Source of the DNA: Litchfieldella xinjiangensis
GTDB taxonomy: Bacteria; Pseudomonadota; Gammaproteobacteria; Pseudomonadales; Halomonadaceae
Assembly: GCF_000759345.1 (NCBI RefSeq)
Contig: NZ_JPZL01000003.1
Coordinates: forward strand, 62,001-126,000
Length of the DNA: 64,000 nucleotides
Direction: 5' to 3'
Shown in pieces: positions 26,073-34,804 of this stretch (positions are counted from its first letter, which is position 1; each line of letters opens with the position of its first letter). The notes below the pieces were generated by a model. It searched no databases, was not told the origin of the DNA, and saw nothing but the letters and a program-made list of their open reading frames with translations. The position numbers and the translations under genes were made by a program.

Positions 26073-26687
26073 ATGAGAAAGTTACTGGCAAGCCTGGCAA
26101 TGACCCTAAGCGCCGTTGGCGTGGCCCATGCGGAGATGGACGGCGATCCTGCCGCAGGACGCGAACTCGCAGGTACCTGCGCTGCCTGCCACGGACAGCA
26201 GGGCATCAGCCCTTCGGGCGCCTTTCCCAACATCGCGGGCCAGCAGGAATCCTACATGGCCAAGCAGATCATCGAGATCCGCGATGGCGTTCGCCCCGTC
26301 CCGCAGATGCAGCCTATCGTCGCGAACTTCTCCGATCAGGATGCCTGGGATGTCGCAGCCTTTTACGCCAATCAGCAGGCCAACCTGGGCCAGGCGGAAG
26401 ACGATGCGACCCTGGTCGAGCGCGGCCGTGAACTCTACCGCGCCGGCGACATGGCCAAGGGCATCCCCGCTTGCGCGGCCTGCCACACACCGACCGGCGA
26501 AGGCATTGGCACCGCTCAGTATCCTGCGCTTTCCGGCCAGCATGCACAGTACACGATCTCGACACTGCAGGCCTTTGCCTCCGGCGATCGGGCCAACGAC
26601 CCCAACGGCATCATGCGCGATATCGCCTCGAAAATGAGCGACCGGGACATGGAAGCCGTGGCCAACTACGTGCTTGGCTTGCACTGA
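26073..26687 (+). CDS. Cytochrome c4 (dihaem, periplasmic)
   Basis: The 204 residues carry a signal peptide ending AHA at residue 20 and two haem-binding CAACH motifs, at Cys36-His40 and Cys134-His138. Each is in its own class I domain, with Met ligands likely in the VPQMQPIV and ASKMSDRD regions. Cytochrome c4 carries electrons from the bc1 complex to terminal oxidases. It is next to dsbA, which fits the need for thiol chemistry in c-type cytochrome maturation. Confidence 0.93.
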   Translation: MRKLLASLAMTLSAVGVAHAEMDGDPAAGRELAGTCAACHGQQGISPSGAFPNIAGQQESYMAKQIIEIRDGVRPVPQMQPIVANFSDQDAWDVAAFYANQQANLGQAEDDATLVERGRELYRAGDMAKGIPACAACHTPTGEGIGTAQYPALSGQHAQYTISTLQAFASGDRANDPNGIMRDIASKMSDRDMEAVANYVLGLH

Positions 26688-26706
26688 TGGGTCATTGAAT
26701 CTTCGG

Positions 26707-26731
26707 AAGGCGGCACATGCCGCCTTTCGTA
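26707..26731 (+). terminator. Likely terminator after cytochrome c4
   Basis: AAGGCGGC (26707-26714) pairs with GCCGCCTT (26719-26726) around ACAT. The following bases TCGTATTT are a weak T-run, so termination may be partial. Confidence 0.55.
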
Positions 26732-26858
26732 TTTGTGAGCGCTCGCGGAACCTTGGGCGGGCCACACGCTCCAACGCAACGTCACATGACCTAACGAATA
26801 CGAGCATGCAGCTCACGAATCACTCCGCTACCGCTCGAGCCACAAGGAGCTTAGACGC

Positions 26859-27485
26859 ATGATCAAGACAATGGTTGCCGCTCTTGCCGCCCTCGGCCTG
26901 TCCAGCATGGTCATGGCCCAGACACCTGTAGAGGGGGAGCATTACAAGGTGCTCGACGAAGCGGTGCCCACCCAGGTCGAAGAGGGCCAGATCGAAGTGG
27001 TCGAGGCCTTCTGGTACGGTTGTCCGCATTGCTACAACCTGGAAGACCCGCTGAATGCCTGGGTCGCGGAGCTGCCCGACGATGTGACCTTCCAGCGTCT
27101 ACCGGCCACCATGGGCGGTGACTGGAACAAACACGCCATGGCCTTCTATGCTGCTGAAGAATTGGGCATTCTTGATGAGATACATGACGATTTCTTCCAT
27201 GCCATTCATGAGGACGGCAAGAAGCTGACCGCCCAAGACGATATCGCCGAGTTCTTCAGCGATTACGGAGTCAGCGAAGAGGAAGCCAAGAAGGCGCTGG
27301 GCTCGTTTGGGGTCAAGAGCCAGGTCAACCAAGCCCATGCACGCATGCGTGCGTACGAGCTGATGGGCGTTCCGGCACTGATCGTCGAGGGTCGCTATGT
27401 CATCAGCCCGTCCAGTGCCGGCAGCCTCGAGAACATGCCGCGAATTGCACAAGCGTTGATAGAGAAGGTCCGCCAGGAGCAGTAA
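26859..27485 (+). CDS. dsbA: Thiol:disulfide interchange protein DsbA
   Basis: The 208-residue periplasmic oxidase has a signal peptide ending VMAQ, a thioredoxin fold with the CPHC active site (Cys55-Cys58, in EAFWYGCPHCYN) and the cis-proline loop MGVPALIVEG. It forms disulfides in exported proteins and is normally recharged by DsbB, which is not in the window. An AAGGAG ribosome site lies before the ATG. The EEP gene follows after 18 bp and is probably co-transcribed. Confidence 0.95.
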   Translation: MIKTMVAALAALGLSSMVMAQTPVEGEHYKVLDEAVPTQVEEGQIEVVEAFWYGCPHCYNLEDPLNAWVAELPDDVTFQRLPATMGGDWNKHAMAFYAAEELGILDEIHDDFFHAIHEDGKKLTAQDDIAEFFSDYGVSEEEAKKALGSFGVKSQVNQAHARMRAYELMGVPALIVEGRYVISPSSAGSLENMPRIAQALIEKVRQEQ

Positions 27486-27503
27486 CCTGCAAGGAGAGAA
27501 GCA

Positions 27504-28313
27504 GTGGTTCATCCGAATGCCCACTCCACGAGCCGTGACGTCACGCTGCGTCTGCTGACGTACAACCTCCAGGTGGGCATTCATACCTCGGCGTTCCATC
27601 ACTACCTGACTCGCAGCTGGCAGCACTTCCTGCCCAACCCCAAACGCCTCGGCCGACTCGACGTTCTCGGCGATGTCCTGGGCAAGTTCGACATCGTCGG
27701 CCTCCAGGAGGTCGACGGCGGCAGCTTCCGCTCGAGCAATATCAATCAGGTCGAGTACCTGGCGCGCAAGGCGGGCTTTGCCCACCACTACCAGCAGCTC
27801 AACCGCAACCTGGGGCGCGTGGCACAACACAGCAACGGTCTGCTGTCCCGCATGCGGCCAAGCAAGATCGAAGAGCACCGTTTGCCCGGCACCCTGCCGG
27901 GGCGGGGAGCCATCCACGCCCGGTATGGCGAGGGCCCCGATGCCCTGCATATCTTCGTCGCTCACTTGGCACTCAGCCATCGAGGCCGAGTCCGCCAGCT
28001 CGACTACCTGAGTGAAATCATCCAACCTCTCCGGCATGTAGTGGTGATGGGCGACTTGAACTGCACCCCCGACCAGCTCCATGCGCATTCGCGTTTCTGT
28101 ACCTCACTGCCCCTGCATCCGGTACGTACGTTATTGAGCTATCCCTCCTGGCAACCTCGCCGGGCACTGGACCATATCCTGCTCTCTTCGTCGATCAAGG
28201 CCGATGACGTCATGGCCCTGGATCCCCAGGCTTCGGATCATCTGCCCCTGGCCGTCAATATCCATCTTCCTGCGGCCTGCCGCCTGGCCATCCCCGCCCT
28301 GTCAGACCAATGA
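27504..28313 (+). CDS. Endonuclease/exonuclease/phosphatase family protein
   Basis: The 269-residue EEP-fold protein has the metal and catalytic motifs LLTYNLQVG, VGLQEVDGG, VVVMGDLNCTP and the final ASDHLPLAV. A GTG start at 27504 is chosen because AAGGAGAG precedes it by about 6 bp. No signal peptide is visible. Substrates in this fold range from DNA to phospholipids, and no specificity can be assigned. The same gene follows dsbA in pseudomonads. Confidence 0.88.
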   Translation: MVHPNAHSTSRDVTLRLLTYNLQVGIHTSAFHHYLTRSWQHFLPNPKRLGRLDVLGDVLGKFDIVGLQEVDGGSFRSSNINQVEYLARKAGFAHHYQQLNRNLGRVAQHSNGLLSRMRPSKIEEHRLPGTLPGRGAIHARYGEGPDALHIFVAHLALSHRGRVRQLDYLSEIIQPLRHVVVMGDLNCTPDQLHAHSRFCTSLPLHPVRTLLSYPSWQPRRALDHILLSSSIKADDVMALDPQASDHLPLAVNIHLPAACRLAIPALSDQ

Positions 28314-28517
28314 TCCATTGCCTGTAACCTGCGTTGCGGGCACGCTAGGCTCAGTTTTCGCCATGGATCGGTCATTCTCCTCGTCGCGCCAAAAGCGCCG
28401 CTATGGGATGATACGACCCCTCTGGACGCAGGCCGGTGCGTTGATAATGCATTTCGTGCACCAGCCCCTGCGTTACAGCACAATAACGGCGCAAAATGCC
28501 TAGAATGAGAGGGTTCC

Positions 28518-29078
28518 ATGAATCGCGCTTCCTCCGTGCCAGCACCGCTGGCCTGGATTGACAGCATCACAGAACGGCTAGGTCGATGGCTGTCCTGGCT
28601 GATCATCATCATGATGCTGGTTCAGTTTCTTATCGTCGTGTTGCGTTACGCTTTCAGTATCAACAGTATCCCCGCTCAGGAAGCGGTCATGTACATGCAT
28701 GCCGTGGTCTTCCTGGTCGCCGCGTCCTATACGCTCAAGCATGATGGCCACGTCCGCGTCGATATCTTCTACCGCAGCCACTCCCCCAAGCGAAAAGCCT
28801 GGACCGACCTGTTCGGCACGCTCTTCCTGCTGCTGCCGGTCATGGGCTTCATCCTGTATTCGAGCTTTGGCTACGTCACCAAGTCGTGGGCCATCTTCGA
28901 GGGTTCCCCTGAGTCGGGCGGGATTCCCGCAATCTACCTGCTGAAGACGCTGATTCCGGTCTTCGCGGTGTTGATGATCACCCAGGGTATCGCCGAGATC
29001 ATTCGTAACGTGCTGATCATACAGGGGCGCATCATGCCGACCAGCGAGAACGATGCCCACCTCGAGGAGCGCGTGTAA
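28518..29078 (+). CDS. TRAP transporter small permease (DctQ family)
   Basis: The 186 residues have four hydrophobic helices and the DctQ signature around VVFLVAASYTLKHDGHVRVD. The subunit joins the large permease in a secondary, Na+-dependent uptake system. A ribosome site precedes the ATG, and the gene abuts the large permease gene without a gap. A 204-bp stretch upstream contains no gene and presumably the promoter (a TAGAAT box lies about 15 bp before the ATG). Confidence 0.92.
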   Translation: MNRASSVPAPLAWIDSITERLGRWLSWLIIIMMLVQFLIVVLRYAFSINSIPAQEAVMYMHAVVFLVAASYTLKHDGHVRVDIFYRSHSPKRKAWTDLFGTLFLLLPVMGFILYSSFGYVTKSWAIFEGSPESGGIPAIYLLKTLIPVFAVLMITQGIAEIIRNVLIIQGRIMPTSENDAHLEERV

Positions 29079-30482
29079 ATGTTCGAATACATGTCGCTCG
29101 TGTTGTTTGCAGTCATCTGTATCGTGCTGATGTTCGGCTATCCAGTAGCGCTGTCGCTTGCCGGCACCGCATTGGCCTTCGCCGGGCTGGGCATGGGGCT
29201 CGAGGCCATGGGCATCGATGCCAACTTCGATGGCGGATATCTGTCGGCCATGCCGAATCGCCTCTACGGCATCATGACCAATTCGACCCTGTTGGCCGTC
29301 CCGCTGTTCGTGCTCATGGGGGTGCTGCTCGAGAAATCGAAAGTGGCCGAAACCCTGCTCGATGCCATGGCCTTGCTGTTCGGCTCCATGCGCGGTGGCC
29401 TGGGTATCTCGGTGACCATCGTCGGCATGTTGCTGGCAGCCTCCACCGGTATCGTCGGTGCCACAGTGGTCACCATGGGCCTGCTGTCGCTACCGACCAT
29501 GCTCAAGCGCGGCTACAGCCAGTCGCTGGCCACCGGTACCATCTGCGCCACCGGCACCCTCGGCCAGATCATCCCGCCGTCCATCGCGCTGGTACTGCTG
29601 GGTGACGTGCTCTCCTCCGCCTACCAGCAGGCCCAGTTGGCCATGGGTATTTTCAGCCCACGTACGGTCTCGGTAGGCGACCTGTTCGTCGGCGCCCTTG
29701 TCCCCGGCTTGATCCTGGTGGTGTGCTATATCGTCTACGTCGCCGTGATCGCCTGGCTCAAACCGGAGGCTGCCCCTCCGGCCGACCGCGAAGAATTGAT
29801 GGCCGAGCTCGATCATCAGGGCAGTCTGTTCACCCTGTTGCTCAAGGGCCTGGTGCCGCCGATCGTGCTGATCGTGGCGGTGCTGGGGTCGATTCTGGGC
29901 GGTTTCGCCACGCCCACGGAAGCTTCCGCGGTGGGAGCCTTCGGTGCGCTGATACTGGCCCTGGCCTATCGCAAGCTGGATTTCGACACCCTCAAGGACG
30001 TGGTTCGCTCGACCACGCACGTCACCACCATGGTGTTCCTGATCCTGATCGGCGCCGCGCTGTTCTCGCTGGTGTTCCGCGCCTATGGGGGCGAGCATCT
30101 AGTGACCGAGCTCTTCGAGAACATGCCCGGCGGAGTGGTGGGTGCGACGATCATTGTGATGGTTGTGATCTTCCTGCTCGGCTTCATCCTCGACTTCATC
30201 GAGATCACCTTCGTGGTGGTGCCGATCGTCGGTCCTGTACTGCTGGCCATGGGGCTCGACCCGATCTGGCTGGGCATCATGATCGCCATCAACCTGCAGA
30301 CCTCGTTTTTGACGCCGCCTTTCGGTTTCGCACTGTTCTACCTGCGCGGCGTCGCTCCGGCCTCGGTACCGACCACGGCGATCTACCGCGGTGTCGTACC
30401 GTTTATCGTGATCCAGCTCGCCATGCTCGGGGCACTTGCCCTGTTCCCCGGGCTGGCCACCTGGCTACCGGCTCAGTTCTGA
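29079..30482 (+). CDS. TRAP transporter large permease (DctM family)
   Basis: The 467-residue protein has about twelve hydrophobic segments. GIVGATVVTMGLLSLPTML, the TGTLGQIIPPSIALVLLGD stretch and the ITFVVVPIVGPVL and NLQTSFLTPPFGFALFYL regions are typical of DctM. It forms the substrate and Na+ path. It starts one base after the DctQ stop. A 99-bp gap with a GC-rich stem-loop follows before the binding-protein gene. Confidence 0.93.
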   Translation: MFEYMSLVLFAVICIVLMFGYPVALSLAGTALAFAGLGMGLEAMGIDANFDGGYLSAMPNRLYGIMTNSTLLAVPLFVLMGVLLEKSKVAETLLDAMALLFGSMRGGLGISVTIVGMLLAASTGIVGATVVTMGLLSLPTMLKRGYSQSLATGTICATGTLGQIIPPSIALVLLGDVLSSAYQQAQLAMGIFSPRTVSVGDLFVGALVPGLILVVCYIVYVAVIAWLKPEAAPPADREELMAELDHQGSLFTLLLKGLVPPIVLIVAVLGSILGGFATPTEASAVGAFGALILALAYRKLDFDTLKDVVRSTTHVTTMVFLILIGAALFSLVFRAYGGEHLVTELFENMPGGVVGATIIVMVVIFLLGFILDFIEITFVVVPIVGPVLLAMGLDPIWLGIMIAINLQTSFLTPPFGFALFYLRGVAPASVPTTAIYRGVVPFIVIQLAMLGALALFPGLATWLPAQF

Positions 30483-30513
30483 TGAGTCGCGTAAAAAAAA
30501 CAATACTTTCACC

Positions 30514-30532
30514 GGCGGGGCCTTGGCCCGCC
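30514..30532 (+). other. GC-rich stem-loop in the dctM-dctP gap
   Basis: GGCGGG(G)C pairs with GCCCGCC with a bulged G and a 4-base loop; there is no T-run. Such intercistronic hairpins often protect mRNA ends. A role in uneven expression of the binding protein is only suggested. Confidence 0.35.
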
Positions 30533-30581
30533 ACACGCAGCACCCGGCAATAACCTCGAACATAAAAAGGGGATTCGCGCT

Positions 30582-31697
30582 ATGCAACTGAAGTCTCTCA
30601 CTGCAGCCATCGCCATGACCACGGCCGCCACTGGCCTGGGCATGGTGTCGGTATTCGACAATGCCGCCGAGGCCCAGGAAACCTTCGAATGGAAGATGGT
30701 GACCTCTTGGCCCAAGAATTTCCCCGGTGTCGGACAAGGCCCGGAGCGCCTCGCCGAGATCGTCGAAAAAATGTCCGACGGTCGCCTGAAGATCGAGGTC
30801 TTCGGTGCCGGTCAGTTGGTGCCTGGCTTCGAGGTCTTCGATGCCGTCTCCGAAGGGACTGCCGAGCTGGGGCACTCCGCCTCCTACTACTGGAAGGGCA
30901 AGGCCCCGGCCGCACAGTTCTTCGCCGCCGTGCCATTCGGCATGACCGCCCAGGAAATGAACGCGTGGCTGCATTACGGCGGCGGTCTCGAGCTTTGGAA
31001 CGAGCTCTATGACCAGTTCGGCGTCGACGTGATGACCGCAGGGGCCTCAGGCGTCCAGATGGGCGGCTGGTTCAACCGCGAGATCAATTCCGTGGCTGAC
31101 CTCGACGGTCTCAAGATGCGCATGCCCGGCCTCGGCGGGGAAGTGATGAGCCGCATGGGCGTGGCTATCGTCAACATGCCGGGCGGTGAGATCTTCACCT
31201 CGTTGCAATCCGGCGCGATCGATGCCACCGAATGGATCGGGCCATACAACGACCTGGCCTTCGGTCTCTACCAGGCAGCCGACTACTACTACTATCCGGG
31301 CTGGCACGAGCCGACCGTCATGTTCGAGACCATCGTCAACGAAGAGGCCCTGGCCGAGCTGCCGGACGACCTCAAGGCGATCCTCGAGTCCGCCATGCGT
31401 GACGTGAACCAGGCAGTGCTGGACGAGTATACGGCGCGTAACAACGACGCGCTGGAGACCCTGGTCAACGAGCATGGTGTCGAGCTGCGCCGCTTCCCTG
31501 ACGATGTCCTGGCCCAGGCCAAGGAGCATTCCGAAGCGGTGGTCCAGGAGCTGGCCGAGTCCAGCGACATCTCCCAGCGTATCTATGACTCCTATCGCGA
31601 GTTCCAGGACAAGGTCGTCGATTACCACGCGATTTCCGAGCAGGCGTTCCTCAACGCCCGTAACCCGGATGGCGACACGACCTCAGCCAGCGAGTGA
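30582..31697 (+). CDS. TRAP substrate-binding protein, TakP-like (2-oxoacid type)
   Basis: The 371-residue periplasmic protein has a signal peptide ending in the AEAQE region (about residue 32). WKMVTSWPKNFPGVGQGPERLAE, ASYYWKGKAPAAQFFAAVPFGM, DATEWIGPYNDLAFGL and YYYYPGWHEPTVMFE stretches are seen. These match the TakP group, whose studied member from Rhodobacter binds 2-oxo acids with a sodium ion; related proteins bind lactate-calcium. It should deliver an organic anion to the DctQM permease encoded upstream. The exact ligand is not determined. Confidence 0.88.
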   Translation: MQLKSLTAAIAMTTAATGLGMVSVFDNAAEAQETFEWKMVTSWPKNFPGVGQGPERLAEIVEKMSDGRLKIEVFGAGQLVPGFEVFDAVSEGTAELGHSASYYWKGKAPAAQFFAAVPFGMTAQEMNAWLHYGGGLELWNELYDQFGVDVMTAGASGVQMGGWFNREINSVADLDGLKMRMPGLGGEVMSRMGVAIVNMPGGEIFTSLQSGAIDATEWIGPYNDLAFGLYQAADYYYYPGWHEPTVMFETIVNEEALAELPDDLKAILESAMRDVNQAVLDEYTARNNDALETLVNEHGVELRRFPDDVLAQAKEHSEAVVQELAESSDISQRIYDSYREFQDKVVDYHAISEQAFLNARNPDGDTTSASE

Positions 31698-31716
31698 TTC
31701 CTCATCCACTGACTCG

Positions 31717-31744
31717 ACCGGGCCCCTTGGGGCCCGGTTTTTTT
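31717..31744 (+). terminator. Rho-independent terminator of the TakP-type TRAP operon
   Basis: ACCGGGCCCC (31717-31726) pairs with GGGGCCCGGT (31729-31738) and is followed by a run of seven T residues. Confidence 0.92.
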
Positions 31745-31774
31745 ATAAGGGAAGCAGAGCGTCGTTGTCCAATG

Positions 31775-33208
31775 TCAGCCGTGCGCCACGCCCAACGCGG
31801 CGGCCCATTCGATGATCGGGGTCGGATAGACACCCAGCAGTACCACCAGTGCCGCCAGCCCCAGCACGACCACACCACCGGCACGCGTCCCCCAATCGTG
31901 AGGCGCATCATGACGCTGCATGCCTGGCTCGACCAGATACAGCGTGACCATGACCCGCAAGTAGTAATAGAGTCCGATGGCGCTGCCCACGATCAAGCCG
32001 CCGACTAGCCACCAGCGGCCCGCCTCGACCCCTAATGCGACGATATAGAACTTGCCGATGAATCCGGCAGTGAAGGGAATGCCAGCCAACGACAACAGCG
32101 CGACGGTGAGCACCGCCGTGAGATAGGGGCGTCGCCAGAACAGGCCGCGATAATGGTGCAGGGCAGCGGCATCACCGCTGATATCCCGGCTCGATACCAG
32201 GGTCACCACGCCGAAGGCGCCGAGCGTGGTGACCACGTACATCACCAGATAGACTGCGGCGGTTTCAACGGCCAAGCCTTCGGCAACGACCAGTGCCACC
32301 AGCAGATAGCCGAAATGGGCAATCGACGAGTAACCCAGCAACCGCTTGAGGTTGGCCTGGGTAAGGGCCAGCAGATTGCCGATCAGCATGCTGGCGAAAG
32401 CCAGCACCGCGAGAATCTGATGCACGCCCACATGAGCAAAGGCGGGCGATTCGATCACCAGGCGAAGCAGCACGATGACCACCGCCACCTTACTGGCCGA
32501 AGCCAGGAACGTTGCAGCCGGACCGGGCCCTCCTTCGTAGACGTCGGGGGTCCACAGGTGAAAGGGCACCAGTGACAGCTTGAAGCCCAGCCCCACCAGT
32601 ATCAGGCCGGCCCCCGCCAATCCCCAGGCTCCACCCCCCTCGCCGAGACCGGCAGTCAGCCCGGCCAGATCGAGCCGGCCCGTCTGGGCGTAGGCCAAGG
32701 CCATGCCGAATAACAGGAAGGCCGTCGCCGCAGCGGATAGCACCAGGTACTTGATGCCCGCTTCCAACGAGCGGCGCTCATGAAAGGCATACGCCAGCAT
32801 GCCGTAGAGCGGCATCGACAGCAGTTCGAGGCCGAAGAACAGGGTGGCCATATGACGACTGGAGACCAGGACAAGCCCCCCCGCGGCGGCACATAGCAGC
32901 AGCAGGTAGAATTCCTCGCGCGGCCCCCGATAGTGCTCGAGGTAGGCATGTGCCAGGGTGGCACAGGCCAGCGTCGAAACCAGCACCAGTACCGCGCCGA
33001 ATATTGCCAGGCCGTCGACAGCGACCAATAGCGTCTCGAAGGGGGCCACCTGATGGACCGCAACCAGCGAGAGCAGGGCCAGGTTGAGCCCCACGACCGC
33101 CGTCAGGACGGTGCTGGCGTGGTGGCGCTGCCAGGCGATGCCCAGCATGACGGCAACCGCCGTGGCGCAGACCAGGATCAGCGGCAGCAGCGCAATCAAG
33201 TAGGTCAT
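31775..33208 (-). CDS. nuoN: NADH:quinone oxidoreductase subunit N
   Basis: The 477-residue antiporter-like membrane subunit has about fourteen helices, with LLSMPLYGMLAYAF, VGLGFKLSLVPFHLWTPDVY, the Lys-bearing helix and GYSSIAHFGYLLVAL. It forms part of the proton-pumping arm of complex I. It is the last gene of the operon; its start overlaps the nuoM stop by 4 bp. Confidence 0.95.
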   Translation of the reverse strand: MTYLIALLPLILVCATAVAVMLGIAWQRHHASTVLTAVVGLNLALLSLVAVHQVAPFETLLVAVDGLAIFGAVLVLVSTLACATLAHAYLEHYRGPREEFYLLLLCAAAGGLVLVSSRHMATLFFGLELLSMPLYGMLAYAFHERRSLEAGIKYLVLSAAATAFLLFGMALAYAQTGRLDLAGLTAGLGEGGGAWGLAGAGLILVGLGFKLSLVPFHLWTPDVYEGGPGPAATFLASASKVAVVIVLLRLVIESPAFAHVGVHQILAVLAFASMLIGNLLALTQANLKRLLGYSSIAHFGYLLVALVVAEGLAVETAAVYLVMYVVTTLGAFGVVTLVSSRDISGDAAALHHYRGLFWRRPYLTAVLTVALLSLAGIPFTAGFIGKFYIVALGVEAGRWWLVGGLIVGSAIGLYYYLRVMVTLYLVEPGMQRHDAPHDWGTRAGGVVVLGLAALVVLLGVYPTPIIEWAAALGVAHG

Positions 33209-34746
33209 GAGGCCTCCCAGGTCAACGTCGCGTCGAGCAGTTCGGTATTACCGAACAGCCGCTGCACTTCGCTCATGGCCGCGCCGGTGGTGTCCAGCAA
33301 TGGCTGTGGGTAGAGACCGAACAACAGCACCAGCGCCAGGAGACCCAGTAACATCCCGTATTCCCGTCCATCGAGATCGGCAAGCGGTGCGCTGTCCTTA
33401 GGCGGCCCGAAGTGCACCCGCTGCATGAGCAGCAGCGAATAGACCGCCGCCAGGACCAGACCGCCACTGGCGATGACCACCGTCCAGGGAGCCACCGAAA
33501 AGCTGCCGAACAGCACCATGAACTCGCCCAGGAAGTTGGCCGTACCCGGCAGGCCGAGCGACGCGGCCACGAAGCATAAGGTGAATCCCGAGAGGCCACC
33601 AGCCCGCCCCCAGAGGCCGCCCATCTCGCGCATGTCGCGGGTATGCAGGCGCTCATAGAGTTGGCCGCTGAGAATGAACAGGCCAGCCGCCGAGAAGGCA
33701 TGAGCGACCATCAGCATCACAACCCCCTGCAGGGCCAGTGAAGTCCCGGCATAGATGCCGATCAGTACGAAGCCCATGTGCGAAATGCTGGTATAGGCGA
33801 CCAGACGCTTGATGTCGTTCTGGCCGCAGGCCAACACGGCCCCGTAGAAAATGCCCACCACGCCCAGCGCCATGGCCACCGGGGCAAAGGCTTGCGAGGC
33901 CTCGGGAAAGAAGGGCAAGGCGAAACGTAGCATGCCGTAGGCGGCTGTCTTGAGCAGGATACCGGCGAGATCCACACTGCCGGCCGTGGGCGCCTGGGCA
34001 TGGGCATCGGGGAGCCAGCCATGCAGCGGGACCACCGGCAGCTTCACCGCAAAGGCAATGAAGAAGCCCAGCATCAGCCACATCGCCACCGGTTCCGAGA
34101 GCGTGACGTCGCGCAAGGCATCGTAGCTGAACGAATATTCCCCGGTGGCGGCATGGTGCGCGAAGACGAGACCAAGTATCGACACCAGCATCAACAGCCC
34201 GCTGGCCTGGGTGTAGATGAAGAACTTGGTGGCAGCGCGAATCCGTGTACGCCCCTCCGACCCACTGTGTCCCCACAGGGCGATCAGGAAATACATCGGC
34301 ACCAGCATCATTTCCCAGAAGAAGAAGAACAGGAACAGGTCGATGGCCAGGAAGACCCCCACCACCCCGCCGAGTATCCACAGCAGGTTGAGGTGGAAGA
34401 ACCCCACCCGGCGTACGATCTCGCGCCACGAGCAGAGTACGGCGAGCATGCCCAGGAAACCGGTCAGGGCGATCAGCACCAGCGACAGGCCATCCAATGC
34501 CAGGTGCACCTCGATGCCGAAGCGCGGGATCCACGGTACGCGCCACTCCATGGCCCAAGTGCTCGCCTCGCCGCCTGGCGAAGGCAGGCTGAAATCGTGC
34601 GACAACCACACGCCCAGCGTGAGCAGCAATTCAAGCGCCATGGTGCCCAGGGCAATCCATCTCGGTAACCTATCCCCGCGACGTTCGGCCAGCCAGCACA
34701 GCAGCCCACCGAGGAACGGGATCACAATCAACCCGACCAGCGTCAT
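33205..34746 (-). CDS. nuoM: NADH:quinone oxidoreductase subunit M
   Basis: The 513-residue antiporter-like subunit shows the conserved Glu helix (FFFWEMMLVPMYFLIALWG), FFIAFAVKLPVVPLHGWLPDAHAQAP in two pieces, and VAYTSISHMGFVLIGIY. It is one of three Mrp-like proton-translocating subunits. It lies 58 bp downstream of nuoL and overlaps nuoN by 4 bp. Confidence 0.95.
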   Translation of the reverse strand: MTLVGLIVIPFLGGLLCWLAERRGDRLPRWIALGTMALELLLTLGVWLSHDFSLPSPGGEASTWAMEWRVPWIPRFGIEVHLALDGLSLVLIALTGFLGMLAVLCSWREIVRRVGFFHLNLLWILGGVVGVFLAIDLFLFFFFWEMMLVPMYFLIALWGHSGSEGRTRIRAATKFFIYTQASGLLMLVSILGLVFAHHAATGEYSFSYDALRDVTLSEPVAMWLMLGFFIAFAVKLPVVPLHGWLPDAHAQAPTAGSVDLAGILLKTAAYGMLRFALPFFPEASQAFAPVAMALGVVGIFYGAVLACGQNDIKRLVAYTSISHMGFVLIGIYAGTSLALQGVVMLMVAHAFSAAGLFILSGQLYERLHTRDMREMGGLWGRAGGLSGFTLCFVAASLGLPGTANFLGEFMVLFGSFSVAPWTVVIASGGLVLAAVYSLLLMQRVHFGPPKDSAPLADLDGREYGMLLGLLALVLLFGLYPQPLLDTTGAAMSEVQRLFGNTELLDATLTWEAS

Positions 34747-34804
34747 AAGCGTCGCATTCCTTGTCGTCGTGTCATCGCTTTCATTTCACCCATGGCGTTT
34801 CAGA

